A DNA stretch of 64,000 bases from Eudorina sp. 2006-703-Eu-15 (GCA_003117195.1 BDSI01000193.1:104341-168340), one strand, 5' to 3'. Positions 39,714 through 62,106 are shown, counted from the first letter of the stretch. The notes: generated by a model not told the origin, from the sequence alone. Program-made: numbers and translations.

Positions 39714-39815
39714 CTTGTGGAGCCTGCCCGGTGCGCCACAGTGGCGCGGTTTCGTTTTTTCAGTGTGTGGCGAGGAGGCTACGGCTGTCGCCAATGACCC
39801 ACGGGTTACACTGTT
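39714..39815 (+). repeat. Dispersed repeat R2, copy b
   Basis: Matches the intronic block at 27460-27565 in the same orientation with scattered substitutions and a short gap. The copy in intergenic DNA and the copy in an intron make coding conservation unlikely. Confidence 0.6.
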
Positions 39816-42247
39816 ACAGCATTGATATAAACTACCAATCATTGCTATTGATCAAAGCGTCCTCGATTTCTGAATGAACTACGACACTGCTACCGACGAC
39901 CCAAGGGCTCCACTGTCGCCTTAAAGCGCAGTCGAGGTAGGTAACGACGTATTTGAATGAATGAATGAATGAACGTTACAGCGGACCCCAAAGGGATCAA
40001 CGGTGTATACCAGGGCAAGCCCCAGCAGGCCCCACCGACGTATGTGTCGACGTGCGCAAATGGATGAACGGAGGAACGTGTCGGTTGCGCAGCGCGCGGC
40101 ACACATGTTTGTATGGCCCCTCCCCCGCCAGCAGTTGAATACTCGGCGGGTCGCTCGGTCTGACGCTGTTCGTTCGCTGCCCGGACGGAGCTGCATTCCT
40201 GGCGCTCCAAAGGTGGCTGGTGATGCGGTATCAGATGGAGCATCAAAGGTCTGCTGGACCGGCCCGCCCGCCCGAACCCAGGTGCAAATATACCCGCGTG
40301 TATGTGGTAGGTGGTGGTGGACGTGTGCGCTAAATATATGGCCCTTGGCGGCGCAACTTCGATGAGGAACGCGGATCCCCGATCGAGGGCTGTTGGGGCA
40401 GTTGGAGAACCCGCGCCAGGGGATTCCCCTACCTGCGGGCGTGTAAAGCGGACTGCCATACACCGTCTGCAGCATCCGGCGGGTCGTGGCGCAAATCAAA
40501 AGTGGTTCTTGCTTCAACCATTGTCGATCGGATCAGCCATTCAGCGCCAGTTCAACGTCCGGCGGCACCTGCTCCCAACTGCCTCACTTCCTTTCGTCTG
40601 TCATAGTGCGCACGCTGCATGCCCGCCCGCCCGCCCGTTCAAATCGCGGCGGCGTGCAGCTGCAAGGAAGTTGGCGGGAAATTGATTACCGCAAGAGGAA
40701 CTCTCTGAAGCGAACGGTCAGTGGCACGTTTGACGCACTCCGAGTCCTGCCAGGAACGAACAACGTTTGCTGCTGTAATGGGCCGGCTGGGTTGGAACGG
40801 ATGTGGACCATTTATCTCTTCTCTGATGTGCGTCCGGGGTGGAGCAAATCCTTCATTCAGTCTGTCCTGGTCGCAACCGTCGCTGTTTGGCGTGCTCGTG
40901 ACCAGCTTTTGGCGCAGTGTTGATGCGCGGGCCATGCGTGCAGTTGGTGAAGCTGCCTCGGTGACTGAGCCGTAGTCATTATTCACTTCATTATTGCTGT
41001 CAAGTTGTGCACCATCAGGAGTGCCTATTGCCTAGCTACTTTCGGTTTGTCGGTCGTCATGTGCCGTATGCGGGGCGGATGGACCAGTATTGACATCGTC
41101 TTTGGACCAGGCGTTCGTGCGGCCGAGACAGGTGCTCGAAGGTTCAGTGAAATCGCTCTGCAGGATGTGCCTGAATGGACGATGTCGTTCAAATTTTGAG
41201 CAGGCAGGCGCGCCACGGCCGCGCACATGCCGCGGGCGGCCTGCAGTTATGCTGCGACGGATTGCCTATGAAATTGACCGTTCCCGCGGGCATGCAGCTG
41301 CGCGGCGCTTCCCTTGATCCAAGGCGCGGGGGCGCGCGAGCACGCCCGCGCGCGGGTACTGATGTCGTACGACAGCACAGTTAAGCCATAGGTCAGGTTG
41401 GAAACGGCAAACTTATCTTATTGCTGGGTTGAAGACGATCTCGCTGCAAATGGCAAGGAACTTGAGGACTGTAATGCGTGCTCATTTTGCACTACCAGGC
41501 ATTACTTGCACACGCAGCTCGTTCTAAATGTCCCATTATGACTAATCTGAATCCCATAGATCGTGATGATTTTGTTTAACAATTTACAAAATGTAATCCG
41601 CGGAGAGCTATAGCAGACGTACATGTATATATAGCGGCTGCTGCTGCTGTTTGAAAGCTGTTGCCTCCAGACCGATGCCTTCATAATTTTCCACACACCG
41701 CATATATTGCGCATACCACGCAGTGTTTGTAGAGGACGCGACGCATAAGGACGGAGTTAGCCTGTTTGCCACTCACAGGGACCTCAACGGTGGGCGATGC
41801 GGCAAACATTCTGTGCATTTTTTATGAAAGACAGCAATGCAGCAATTAGATTTTGTCAGAATAATTCAAAATCTATGAGGTTTGGCATCATTGGTCGCCC
41901 GCCATGCACTCGATAACACAGCTGCTCTGTAGAAACGTCTGCGTCGTCGGATATTAAAAATTAAGTGGCATAACGCATGATACCATCATGCAGTTGAAAT
42001 CCTGTCATCGGAAATTAATAAGCCGCATGTGTCTGCATGTGTGGGACGTTAGTAGTGAAGCTATGAGGCACCTATACGACTGTGAGAATGTTTTGCCTTG
42101 TCACTTACTTACTTAATCAACTTCATTGCATCTGCACAATTTTCCGTCGATCGTAGTTTAACCGAACATAGGTACATATTTGCGCTGAGTGCTTGCAAAC
42201 TATTTTTTGTATTGAGACCTCCTAGCTTACCCGATGCGATAGAGTAC

Positions 42248-52313
<10,066 letters not shown>

Positions 52314-52325
52314 CACAGCCCGGTT

Positions 52326-52371
52326 GGGGGCCAGGGTTAGGGGTTAGGGGCCCGGGGTCAGGGGTTAGGGG
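52326..52371 (+). other. G-run / telomere-like segment after the SRCR gene stop
   Basis: Starting 13 bases after the stop there are eight G runs, with GGGTTAGGGGTTAGGGG inside. It would lie in the 3' UTR and could form a quadruplex in DNA or mRNA. It is too short to call a telomeric tract. Confidence 0.5.
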
Positions 52372-54247
52372 TCAAGATTCTCTATGAAACGCTTCGTTAA
52401 GCACAGCTCGAATTCACAGGGTGGGACCGGAGGGCGAGGGGTACGCTGGGACTGTCCGGATGATAGCGCCGGGGAGGTCGGGGCCGAAGGGGTGAGCCAT
52501 GAAGATATTTCTGGGGGGAGGGGCCACGCAGGCAAGGTGTGGTTGCGGCGGAAGCCACGTGTGGCCTTCAAGATGGAGTGCTCCCTCCTGCGGCAGGGTG
52601 GGATCAGAGGGATAGCTACTGAGGCCGGAGGGGGGGTATCAGAGGGAAGGCTACCGGGGCAGACAGGATATTCGGGCAGCAGGATTGACATGGATGTGTT
52701 GGCGAGGGGGGGGTAGCAGCTCGCACGGCAGGGCGCGCAGGTAGATGGGTAGCGCTGCTGAAGTGCTGCAGTCGGGGCGGAGGCATGACACCCAAGTGCG
52801 TTATCCCGATGATTTACAATTTGGCGAACGAATGAACGTTTTGAGGTTTTCCCACTATCCTACTATCAAAGGACATTCTTTCTTACCGTGCAGGTTGTCG
52901 CAGGGATCGAACGGGCGATTGGTTGTTTCATCGGTGATACCCCGTCCACCAACGCCCCGTCTTTTTAGAGAAGTTGCCGATAATTGGTGCGGCAACTGCA
53001 CAAACCAGACCGATTGATTTGTCCCAGAGTTGTCCTTTTGAGCTGCCGCCTGCGGGGCAGGAACTGGTAGCTGCTTACATTGTCGGCGGTTGTCGATTGT
53101 CGGTTGTGGGCTGGGCGGGCGCGTGTACTGTCTGTCCTGCGCAAGGAGGCAGGGCGTGCATTGTTGCAATGATGTGGCCGAGGAGGCCAATCGGAGGCGC
53201 GCTCAGTGGAAGTCAAACGACTACATGAACAGCAGCGCACATCATTACATGACTGCAATCAGTCTGCCTCTTGAATCCGCCAGTGCGCGCGAGAGAACCG
53301 TCTAGCTGGGAGCGGTACGTGTGTATGTGAATCCTCCGCGCAGACGGGCGTTGACGGAACGAGCCCGCCGGACGACTTTGACCTAGGTCTGTCAAATCGA
53401 TCTTTAAGCGAATGTAGGGTTGGGCATGGAGGGGCCGTCGGCGGGTGCGATGTGGCCGCCAAGTGGTGATGACCTGAGGCCGGCGCATTACTGCTTGCGT
53501 CGGGTTCTGGCGAGTGTGGATGCGCTCCGGAGTCTGCCGGGCGGAAGCTGTGCGAGGCAGCGGCGACGCAGGATGGATCTTGGTGTCTGCTCAAATCGAG
53601 GCAGCCAAACCGGACCCGAGGCACCCAATGCCCCCGTGACGTATATTGACATGACGCGTGTGCCTGCCCGACCGGATGTGCCTCGCTGGGGCCGGGACAG
53701 ACCACCTGCCACGGGTTTTTTTGGCTTGGCGTCTGCTGACGCTGAACGGGTCGCCACTGACGCGTGCGTCTATGACCGCTCTTCGCAACGCGTTCGTCGC
53801 TGCATAGGTTCAGAGTCGCTAGGCAGAGATAGGAAGGTAGCTGCTGCGCGCAGGCCAGAGCTAGAGCTGAGCGGGGGGGCTCAGAGCTCGTACCACCTCC
53901 ATGATTCATTTAGAGGCGGTTTGAAGCCCTCCACGATCTGCTAGTCTGCCTTTTAGCGGCCCTCGTCGGTTTCGATGCAGGGCCCGGGCTTAAACATCTT
54001 AATTAGGCGGCACAGAACGAAACCCGCCGGTGCACGGACGGAATCTCGATTGCTCTGTGGGTGCTTCTGTTCCCTCGGCTCGCCGTACGTTGCCCAGTCG
54101 GTCAGTCAGTCGGTCGGTCGATCGGTCATCAATTGGTGATGTGATTTGATGTGTTGCGGCGTCCCACTCATTTTTCCAACAGCATGCGGCCCTTGATGAG
54201 GGCGGCTTGGACGCAGGCAGGGCTCGTCAGAGCTCGTCGCAGGAGAG

Positions 54248-54422
54248 CCCCCTCCCTTGACACGCGGGAGGGCCCCCTCCCTTGACACGCGGGAGGGCCC
54301 CCTCCCTTGACACGCGGGAGGGCCCCCTCCCTTGACACGCGGGAGGGCCCCCTCCCTTGACACGCGGGAGGGCCCCCTCCCTTGACACGCGGGAGGGCCC
54401 CCTCCCTTGACACGCGGGAGGG
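54248..54422 (+). repeat. 25-bp hairpin minisatellite, 7 copies
   Basis: Seven nearly perfect 25-base units. Each unit is itself an inverted repeat: CCCTCCC, then TTGACACGC, then GGGAGGG. Period 25 does not keep a reading frame, so coding is unlikely. Confidence 0.92.
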
Positions 54423-54920
54423 CCGGCAGCTGTCGATCGAAACGGCGCACGCGGTGCGCCTCACGGCGTGCGTACCGCCACACACATCTCGATCGGCGGC
54501 CGCCGGACCCTTCCTGCCCCATCCCAAGCCTGTTGGGCGCGCTGCGTCGTCATGACATACATGTAATCCGATGGGTTGGTGCCTGCGTTCGTCCCTAGCG
54601 CCTGCTGTGCAGAGTTTGGGTTGTGTGCGGCACTTGGAATCTGGTTGTCGTCCCCATACCTCCCTTGCACGCAGTTGAGGCACCTCTCATATAGATGAAT
54701 CCACGACAGTATCGAGCTCGACCCGTGGACAGCCCGAACCACCTACAGCTGCAGGGCCGACTAGAAATGCTCCAGGGAAGAGCCCCTGGACAGTGACATG
54801 CGTGGGCTACTGTAGAGCTGCAGACCCTATCAAGACGAGTTGAAGGGAATTACGGGAGATGGGTTCGCATGCGTAAGGTCTAGGGCCGCGGCACGCAGGT
54901 TTGCGTGCGCGGTGCATGCG

Positions 54921-54942
54921 TCTGTCTGTCTGTCTGTCTGTC
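54921..54942 (+). repeat. (TCTG)n microsatellite
   Basis: Five and a half TCTG units. Confidence 0.9.
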
Positions 54943-56806
54943 CCCACATGGCGCACGACAACATGCTCTGGGGAGTAGGGCATCGCTGGGTGACAGCTAG
55001 CAGTGTTTCAGTCCCCGTCCTGCGTTTCTGCGTGCTGTAGGTAGTAGGTACCGTCGAGCGGCCCGACGGCGAGCGTGTCGTCTACGGCGGGATGGAGACG
55101 GACGCAAGCCCATCACAGGCACAGCACCCAAGTCCCCCAAGTATACCTACAGCACGATAGATACCGATGGTCGCGTTACCAACAACACCGAATAACCACG
55201 GACCGATTGACAGCTCACCTGCCCTGCACCGTCCTCCTCCTCCAAACGCCAACAGTCTGCCCCGCGCTACTCGTGGCAGCCGAGAGCGAGTATGTATGCG
55301 CATGGTCATGTCCACAGAGGAGCATTTGTCTTGTTCGTCGCGGGCCGAGCAAACTGCTGCGCATGAGTCAGCGGCATCTGTCACGAAGTTCGTCAGAGGT
55401 GGGCGCCAGCGGGCCACCGAAGGCAGGCGCCAACGAAGCGCCGCTGCGCACACGTCCGCAGGCTTTGAGAGCCGGGAAGGGTATGTTTGGTCAAAGGAAC
55501 CCGATGAAGCAAACGGTCGGCTACAGGTTGATTTAAATTGCGGTTTGCAACCATGGCGCTCTGCCCCAGATGTTGAGTGCGCTGACTTGTGCACACAGCC
55601 GGGTGACAGCAGCTCGTGAGCAGGCTGCGGCCGTCACCGATGGACTCACGGAATCCACTGCGTTTAACGCGATTTATGAATCGCAGCCCCTTACCGCCAA
55701 GTGATTCGGCGGGGTTGGAGCGGTTCCCAGCGAGGAGAGGCAATCTTGGCGCGCTAGTAACCTGGTGTGTTGACCGGTATGGCTGTATGACCCCCCCGCA
55801 GGTGATAGTGGATGGGTGCGCAGTCCGTGGTAGGGGTTGATGAGTGCGCAGTCTGTTGTAGGGGTTGTTGAGTTCAGGCGTCTACGTGCCACATGGGCAA
55901 CTAGGCCCGTTGGAACACCCAGTCGCGACTAAGGGCCCACCTTGTGACGGTTACATCATTTATTAATATTCAAGCAGCTGCTGTTTTACTTGCATCCTAG
56001 ACTCAGAAGTCGGGCGTCTGCGTAGTAATAATAAGTGAATGTGTGACTGACGCTGTGTCGTCTTGCCGTGTCGGGCTTCCTACCGTTGGAGCAACGCAAG
56101 CTGTAAAATGGAAGCGGTATCAGCTGTTATCTATGGGGGTGAGACCCCTCGAGACCCCCGTCCGGGACCCCTACACTACGGCCAATAATTAACTCTATGA
56201 AAAGCTTATGTTTACTTGTATTAGAATGGCCCAACTGAGACGTGCAGTTCATGGAGCTGGCCAATTTTGTCCATCGTCGCTCCGACCCTGATGAAGAGTC
56301 AACGTCAACGGCGAGCTTACAGAGCTGGAGAAACAAATATCTGACGTTCTTCTTAATTGTTTAGGAATGCCCAATGCCATAACTTTCAGGCGCGACAAAC
56401 TCGAGGAGGCAAATGATGACTCGACTATCTCGCCGCAAAACATTGAACCAAGCCTTAGCCCATCCCAGAAGCCTCTGTCAACAACGCAGAATGACAGAGT
56501 TTACGTCTAATCGAATGAAAGACACCACTCGAAATCTCAATCACCATGGGCGTGATCTCGATGGGCGTGATGTGGAGCTCTGGAAACACCTCATTTAAAG
56601 GCTTAAGCCAGCGTACACTATGTGCCCCCGTGCAACCGGACTTCACTGAACCATACACCCTGTGTCTTTGAGCCGACCCATGGGGCAGATAGGCCTCCCC
56701 TTCTCCCCGTCCCCAGCTTGCGTGACATCCAGGGTGTTGTGGAACGGACGTTCTACACCCACCAACCCATACAGCCGCACGCACGCAACCGCTACACGGT
56801 CAGCAG

Positions 56807-57902
56807 CTACACAGGCAGTAGCCGCTTGTAGATGTACGCGGTAAAGTGGCTGCCGCCCGACATGGCGACGCCTGTGCATACTGCAACCAGTTCCAGGTCG
56901 CGGAAGCCAGCCGCTGCCATTTCCGTCCCCATGTTGGTTCTACCGCGCTGCACGATGGCGAGGCCCTGTACGCACATGGAGTGTGGTTCAGATGGACGCA
57001 GAGCGCAAGACCAAGTATAAGGCATGTGTGCAACACGAACCTTGAGTTGCCTGCTTGCGTTCACCCTGGCCGCGAGCTCCTTGCGGTCGCCAGGGTTCCA
57101 ACCCTCCCAGAAGGTGTAAAGGTGCGTTGTGCCATCCAGGCAATCGAGCGGCATCTGAGCAACCGATGCGTGCTGTATAACCGGCCACTTGGAAGCCACA
57201 TAGTCAGCGGCATCTTCCCCTGCGGGATTCAAGTACACCTGTCAGGAATCGCCACGCTTGCAGCTATGTGCGGCCCCCCTCCTTACCATGACTTTCCAAG
57301 AAGGAAGAGTATAAAACCTGGCGGTATATCCCCATGGCATCGTAGGTCCTGCCAGCATCCAGCTCGAAGCCCCAGGCGTACTGCAAGCCAAGCAGAGCGG
57401 CGTGTACCAGCGCCCTCCCGAGGCCCGCGCCGGGGTCCACTAAAACACTGACCGAGCACATGCCAGTGAGAAGGATAAGAAGCGCGAAGACGATGGAGGT
57501 ACCCTTGTTGGTCAGCGTGCCGTATAGGCCGTCCCCTCCATTGTTACCGCCGCCCGCCAGGTTCTGGATGTGTGGTAAGCAAGGGGTAAACTCACATCGG
57601 TTTTCACCTGTTGTGTGCTCGCAAGCGGCGGGGGTTCCCTTAGCATACCTCCGCAGATGTCCATTTCATGTGTGCGGCTGCGACGGCCTTGGCGGTTGGT
57701 TGGATTTCAACGGGCGCGGCCGTTTCTGCAAAGTGCAACTACACTTCATCAGTGCCAGGGCAATACCAATAGTCAAAAAGCAACGCTCACCCCCCATCCG
57801 CTGGTAGGCCGCAGCAATGAGCATATCCGCCGTCTTCCCGCTGGCAGGGAGCCGTACAACACCGCTGGGATCACGAAGCCTGCTGAGCACGTCCACATCG
57901 CC
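56807..57902 (-). pseudogene. DOT1-like SAM-dependent methyltransferase, partial or decayed
   Basis: Read on the - strand: 57902-57791 (GDVDVLSRLRDPSGVV...AAAYQRMG), 57563-57287 (NNGGDGLYGTLTNKG..., then VDPGAGLGRALVHAAL and YAWGFELD), 57238-57041 (THLYTFWEGWNP), 56965-56807 (MSGGSHFTAYIYKR, stop 56807). VDPGAGLGRALVHAA is a clear motif I for AdoMet binding and GFELD the following acidic loop, as in DOT1-type and related class I methyltransferases. Junctions 57791/57563 and 57287/57238 do not keep phase, and the reading frame before 57902 (PLPPFVTQLMTADTASL) is offset by one base. No start codon is found: upstream sequence turns into the 58-kb repeat array. I therefore call it a relic, though assembly error or missed splice sites could also explain it. 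Confidence 0.55.
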
Positions 57903-58017
57903 CTAGGGATGCGGTGTCAGCCGTCATCAGTTGTGTGACGAAGGGGGGAAGCGGGACATAGTTGATTTTCGATTGGGGCAACGGGATTAGGTTATGGCGG
58001 GCCGGCTAGCCCTTTCC

Positions 58018-60000
58018 AATCGGCTATGGCCCGCAATGGGGTAATACTGCTGCTATACTGGTGCTATACACGTTCCCAAACCCTACCTACCCTGCCCCTT
58101 TCATCGCAGCAGCCAGGCAGACGAATGGCGGTGTGCAAGCACATGAATACTGCTATACTGCCGCCATACTGCACGTTCCCATGGCGCACTGACGTACCTG
58201 CACGTTCGTGCGCGCTTCGCTCGCCTGGCCGCTGACGATGCCGTTCATGTGGGCGACCTGCACGCCACCGCCGCCCGAGGGCCAGTCACCGCCGCCGCCG
58301 TTCAGGCCCACAACCACCGGCGGGGTAGCCCCGGCCTCCTAACGCGTCAGGTGATTGGCGGAGGGGAAGGCGGGGAAGGGTTGCGTTCCGATTGGCTTTG
58401 GCCCATGCGCATGAACCCTGCTATACTGCCGCCATACTGCACGTTCCCAGGTCGCAATGCCGTACCTGCACGTCCGTGCGCGCTTCGCTCGCCTGGCCGC
58501 TGACGATGCCTTTCATGTGGGCGACCTGCACGCCACCGCCGCCCGAGGGCCAGTCACCGCCGCCGCCGTTCAGGCCCACAACCACCGGCGGGGTAGCCCC
58601 GGCCTCCTAACGCGTCAGGTGATTGGCGGAGGGGAAGGCGGGGAAGGGTTGCGTTCCGATTGGCTTTGGCCCATGCGCATGAACCCTGCTATACTGCCGC
58701 CATACTGCACGTTTCCCAGGTCGCAATGCCGTACCTGCACGTCCGTGCGCGCTTCGCTCGCCTGGCCGCTGACCATGCCGTTCATGTGGGCGACCTGCAC
58801 GCCACCGCCGCCCGAGGGCCAGTCACCGCCGCCGCCGTTCAGGCCCACAACCACCGGCGGGGTAGCCCCGGCCTCCTAACGCGTCAGGTGATTGGCGGAG
58901 GGGGAAGGCGGGGAAGGGTTGCGTTCCGATTGGCTTTGGCCCATGCGCATGAACCCTGCTATACTGCCGCCATACTGCACGTTCCCAGGTCGCAATGCCG
59001 TACCTGCACGTCCGTGCGCGCTTCGCTCGCCTGGCCGCTGACGATGCCTTTCATGTGGGCGACCTGCACGCCACCGCCGCCCGAGGGCCAGTCACCGCCG
59101 CCGCCGCCCAGGCCCACAACCACCGGCGGGGTAGCCCCGGCCTCCTAACGCGTCAGGTGATTGGCGGAGGGGGAAGGCGGGGAAGGGTTGCGTTCCGATT
59201 GGCTTTGGCCCATGCGCATGAACCCTGCTATACTGCCGCCATACTGCACGTTCCCAGGTCGCAATGCCGTACCTGCACGTCCGTGCGCGCTTCGCTCGCC
59301 TGGCCGCGGACCATGCCGTTCATGTGGGCGACCTGCACGCCACCGCCGCCCGAGGGCCAGTCACCGCCGCCGCCGCCCAGGCCCACAACCACCGGCGGGG
59401 TAGCCCCGGCCTCCTAACGCGTCAGGTGATTGGCGGAGGGGGAAGGCGGGGAAGGGTTGCGTTCCGATTGGCTTTGGCCCATGCGCATGAACCCTGCTAT
59501 ACTGCCGCCATACTGCACGTTTCCAGGTCGCAATGCCGTACCTGCACGTCCGTGCGCGCTTCGCTCGCCTGGCCGCTGACGATGCCTTTCATGTGGGCGA
59601 CCTGCACGCCACCGCCGCCCGAGGGCCAGTCACCGCCGCCGCCGCCCAGGCCCACAACCACCGGCGGGGTAGCCCCGGCCTCCTAACGCGTCAGGTGATT
59701 GGCGGAGGGGGAAGGCGGGGAAGGGTTGCGTTCCGATTGGCTTTGGCCCATGCGCATGAACCCTGCTATACTGCCGCCATACTGCACGTTTCCCAGGTCG
59801 CAATGCCGTACCTGCACGTCCGTGCGCGCTTCGCTCGCCTGGCCGCTGACCATGCCGTTCATGTGGGCGACCTGCACGCCACCGCCGCCCGAGGGCCAGT
59901 CACCGCCGCCGCCGTTCAGGCCCACAACCACCGGCGGGGTAGCCCCGGCCTCCTAACGCGTCAGGTGATTGGCGGAGGGGGAAGGCGGGGAAGGGTGCGG
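58018..60000. repeat. 269-bp satellite-like array (repeat family A)
   Basis: One longer founder-like unit (58018-58350) is followed by six units with boundaries at 58351, 58619, 58888, 59157, 59426, 59695 and 59965 (periods 268-270), then a short fragment. Units start GTGATTGGCGGAGGGG and contain a CTGCTATACTGCCGCCATAC block. Period 269 is not a multiple of three, so the 140-codon frames that recur in it are not evidence for a protein. Confidence 0.9.
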
Positions 60001-60792
60001 AGGCGGCTGCAGGGGGTTGCGGCCTTGAAGGTCCCCCGGACACATTGGTTGCCCGACACCCAAATTTGGATGTTCGGGTGGTGGATGGTCGGGTAGAGTG
60101 TGGGGCTTCCGCCCTCGGTGGAGGACACTGAATAGCTCAAGTGCGTGGCCTTTCTCCTGTGTATATTACGCTCGGTGCGGCTGTCTAGGGTTTGCCCCTG
60201 TGGAGAGATGTTGTAGGTCTATTTGGTGTGGTAGCACGCAGCATTGCCGTGACCGGTGGCCCATTTCCTCAACACTCATTGGGTTCGGGACCTCAGTCCT
60301 TACGCGCACGGTGCAAAATGGTTTTGTTTGCAACCGCCCGCATAGTGTTTGGCAACAACTGGACGGATTGCCGCTTGCCCCCAACCCCACCGGACGACAG
60401 TTTGGGGCCTGCACTCTCAGAAACGGTTAGGCACTATCCCTGCGCCATCTCCCTTCTAACCCCTAGTCTCCGATCACCCTTCTGAAAGGACGGAGGCCCT
60501 ACACGCCAAGCACGCTTCCATGAACCACGATGTCAGGTGCCGACGCCCCCTGTACCTCAGCCACGGCGCGTAGCATTCAAGGGAACCCCAGGAGCTTCCC
60601 CCGAAACAACGTCCCTCACAAGGATACCGAAGAAAACACGAGTGTACACCCGCACGACACACACACACACGAGCTCCCGTCATGCCATCCACGGGCCGCC
60701 ACTCAAAGAGAAATGAACCAGTGGACAACTCTAAGTTCAGCTGCTAGCCCCCACAGCCGACACCCATAAACCAAACAGCACCTCACGCAAGG
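60001..60792. other. Spacer between array and GCR1_C-like gene
   Basis: No gene seen. It should contain the 3' UTR of the - strand gene at 60793-62106. Confidence 0.5.
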
Positions 60793-62106
60793 CTAGCACC
60801 CGAACAGGCGCAACCCAGACTGCTGGGCGTACTCCTCATAATTGGACGGCTGCCACTCACGAATCGAGCGCGACAGCACGCTCACGCTGGGCGGCTGCGC
60901 CTGGCCGCCCTGCTGATACTCTCGCTGCAGATCAGACCACGCCGCTGCCAGGTCCATGACCTCGTGCTGCATCTGAGCCGCGCCCGCAGCCGCCTCCTTG
61001 CTGAGCGGTTGACCATGAATGCGCCGATGCAGCGCGTATATCACAGTCTTACGGAAGTTTATTTCTTTAATCATCTCCCTTCCGCTCCTCCATACCGACC
61101 GAAGCTCGGGGTGCTCCAGGACGCAGAGTGGGGCTAGTCGCCCCTCACGCTTGGGCAGCAGTACCCCCTCCGTCCACTCGAGCCATAGATCCTCCACAGA
61201 CCGATACTCTGCGTGGTCGGCATGAACAGCGGATATGCATCAGCGAGGGCAGGTGGACACAAGCTGCCTCTGGTAGAATCTAAGACTCCAACTTCCGGCC
61301 CGGACCCGTAAGCACTTACTGTCCAGTTGGTTGAATTCGCCAGACCAGTCCGTCCACTGCGAATGAGCGGGTCCATCACGGCCCGTGCCAAGGACGTTCG
61401 GGATGACCCACCCCGGCGCCAAGTGAAACGACAGCTGCTTCTCCACGACGCACCCCTTGGCGTCGGCGCCACGGCCTACAACTCTGAGGTAGCGTATGGT
61501 GCTTGAAGCGGCTGGCTCCATTGCAATCCGTGGCTGCTCGAAAAGTGTAGAAAGTGAAGGTGGAGAGGGCTCCCTAGCTTTAGCTCCGCTCCCGCCAGGC
61601 GCCTCATTGCCATTCCCGCCAGGTGTCACGTCAGCGGCGGCCTCCTTCAATGCAGTGGTAAGAAGTCTCTGCCGATGTTGTAGCCGCATCGCTTTCAGCG
61701 ACCGCTTAGCGAAGAAGCCCACCTTGTCCGCCTCTGCATGAGCAATCTGGGCGGCCCCAGACCCGGAAGTGCGCGCGAGTAGAGCGGTCTGCGCCAGACT
61801 AGCGGCATCGGCTGCACTCCTTGACACAGCGTTTAGTGCGTCAGCGAGCTGTAACCCAGTATTGAGCTGCTCGGCGCGAAGCCGATCAAACTGCTGCACC
61901 AGAGGGCGAACCTGAAGCTGCAACTGCTGCTGCAACTGCTGCTGCAGCTGGCTGCAGACGGTCTGCTCCACCACGGGCACAAGAGCTCGAATCAGTGAAG
62001 CCCGGTATGGAGTCAAATCCTGCACGACACCAGCTGTGGTGCTGCGGATGGGGCTCTGGCCTGCTGTCACGGCGCCAAGATCGCGGGCCCCGCCGCCGGC
62101 CTGCAT
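60793..62106 (-). CDS. Protein with coiled coil and GCR1_C-like DNA-binding domain
   Basis: Two exons on the - strand, 62106-61320 and 61208-60793, joined in phase by a GTAAGT...CAG intron; 400 residues. The N-terminal part has a Gln-rich coiled-coil-like stretch (residues about 50-95), then an Ala-rich helical region and a Pro/Ser-rich linker. The C-terminal part starts YRSVEDLWLEWTEG and continues to WRSGREMIKEINFRKTVIYALHRRI, the pattern of the GCR1_C (yeast Gcr1-like) DNA-binding domain; the W..EW and WR.GR positions are the recognisable ones. Such domains are found in transcription activators and in Crypton-type mobile elements, so this may be a host regulator or a domesticated or mobile-element gene. 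CCAAT on the - strand (62145-62141) lies 35 bases before the ATG, within repeat family A. Confidence 0.68.

Larger units (their letters stand above)
37666..42247. other. Intergenic region with no supportable gene
   Basis: Open frames up to about 200 codons occur on both strands around 39.0-41.0 kb, but they overlap each other, show no recognisable domain and have no convincing splice structure. The region contains repeat R2 copy b (39714), a 28-bp tandem duplication (39003-39057) and a (GAAT)n run at 39955-39973. The upstream region of the SRCR-protease gene lies at its right end; I see no clear TATA box there. Confidence 0.5.
52314..56806. other. Region without a supportable gene
   Basis: Open frames of 100-216 codons occur on both strands (for example - strand 53259-53909), rich in His/Ser/Pro/Arg and without domains. 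Recognisable content is limited to a 25-bp minisatellite (54248-54422), a (TCTG)n run (54921-54942), and a short tandem duplication near 55815-55870. The 3' UTR of the SRCR gene must occupy the left end. Confidence 0.5.

Noticed and set aside
53259..53909. 216-codon frame on the - strand
   Set aside because: Composition is His/Ser/Pro/Arg-rich without domains, and a 174-codon frame overlaps it on the + strand. GC-rich DNA gives such frames often.
54248..54422. Regular repeats that resemble a CRISPR array
   Set aside because: Units are contiguous with no spacers, only 25 bases long, and the genome is eukaryotic. It is a minisatellite.
58249..60096. Recurring 140-187 codon frames on the + strand
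   Set aside because: They follow the 269-bp array, whose period is not a multiple of three, and have no domain or splice structure.
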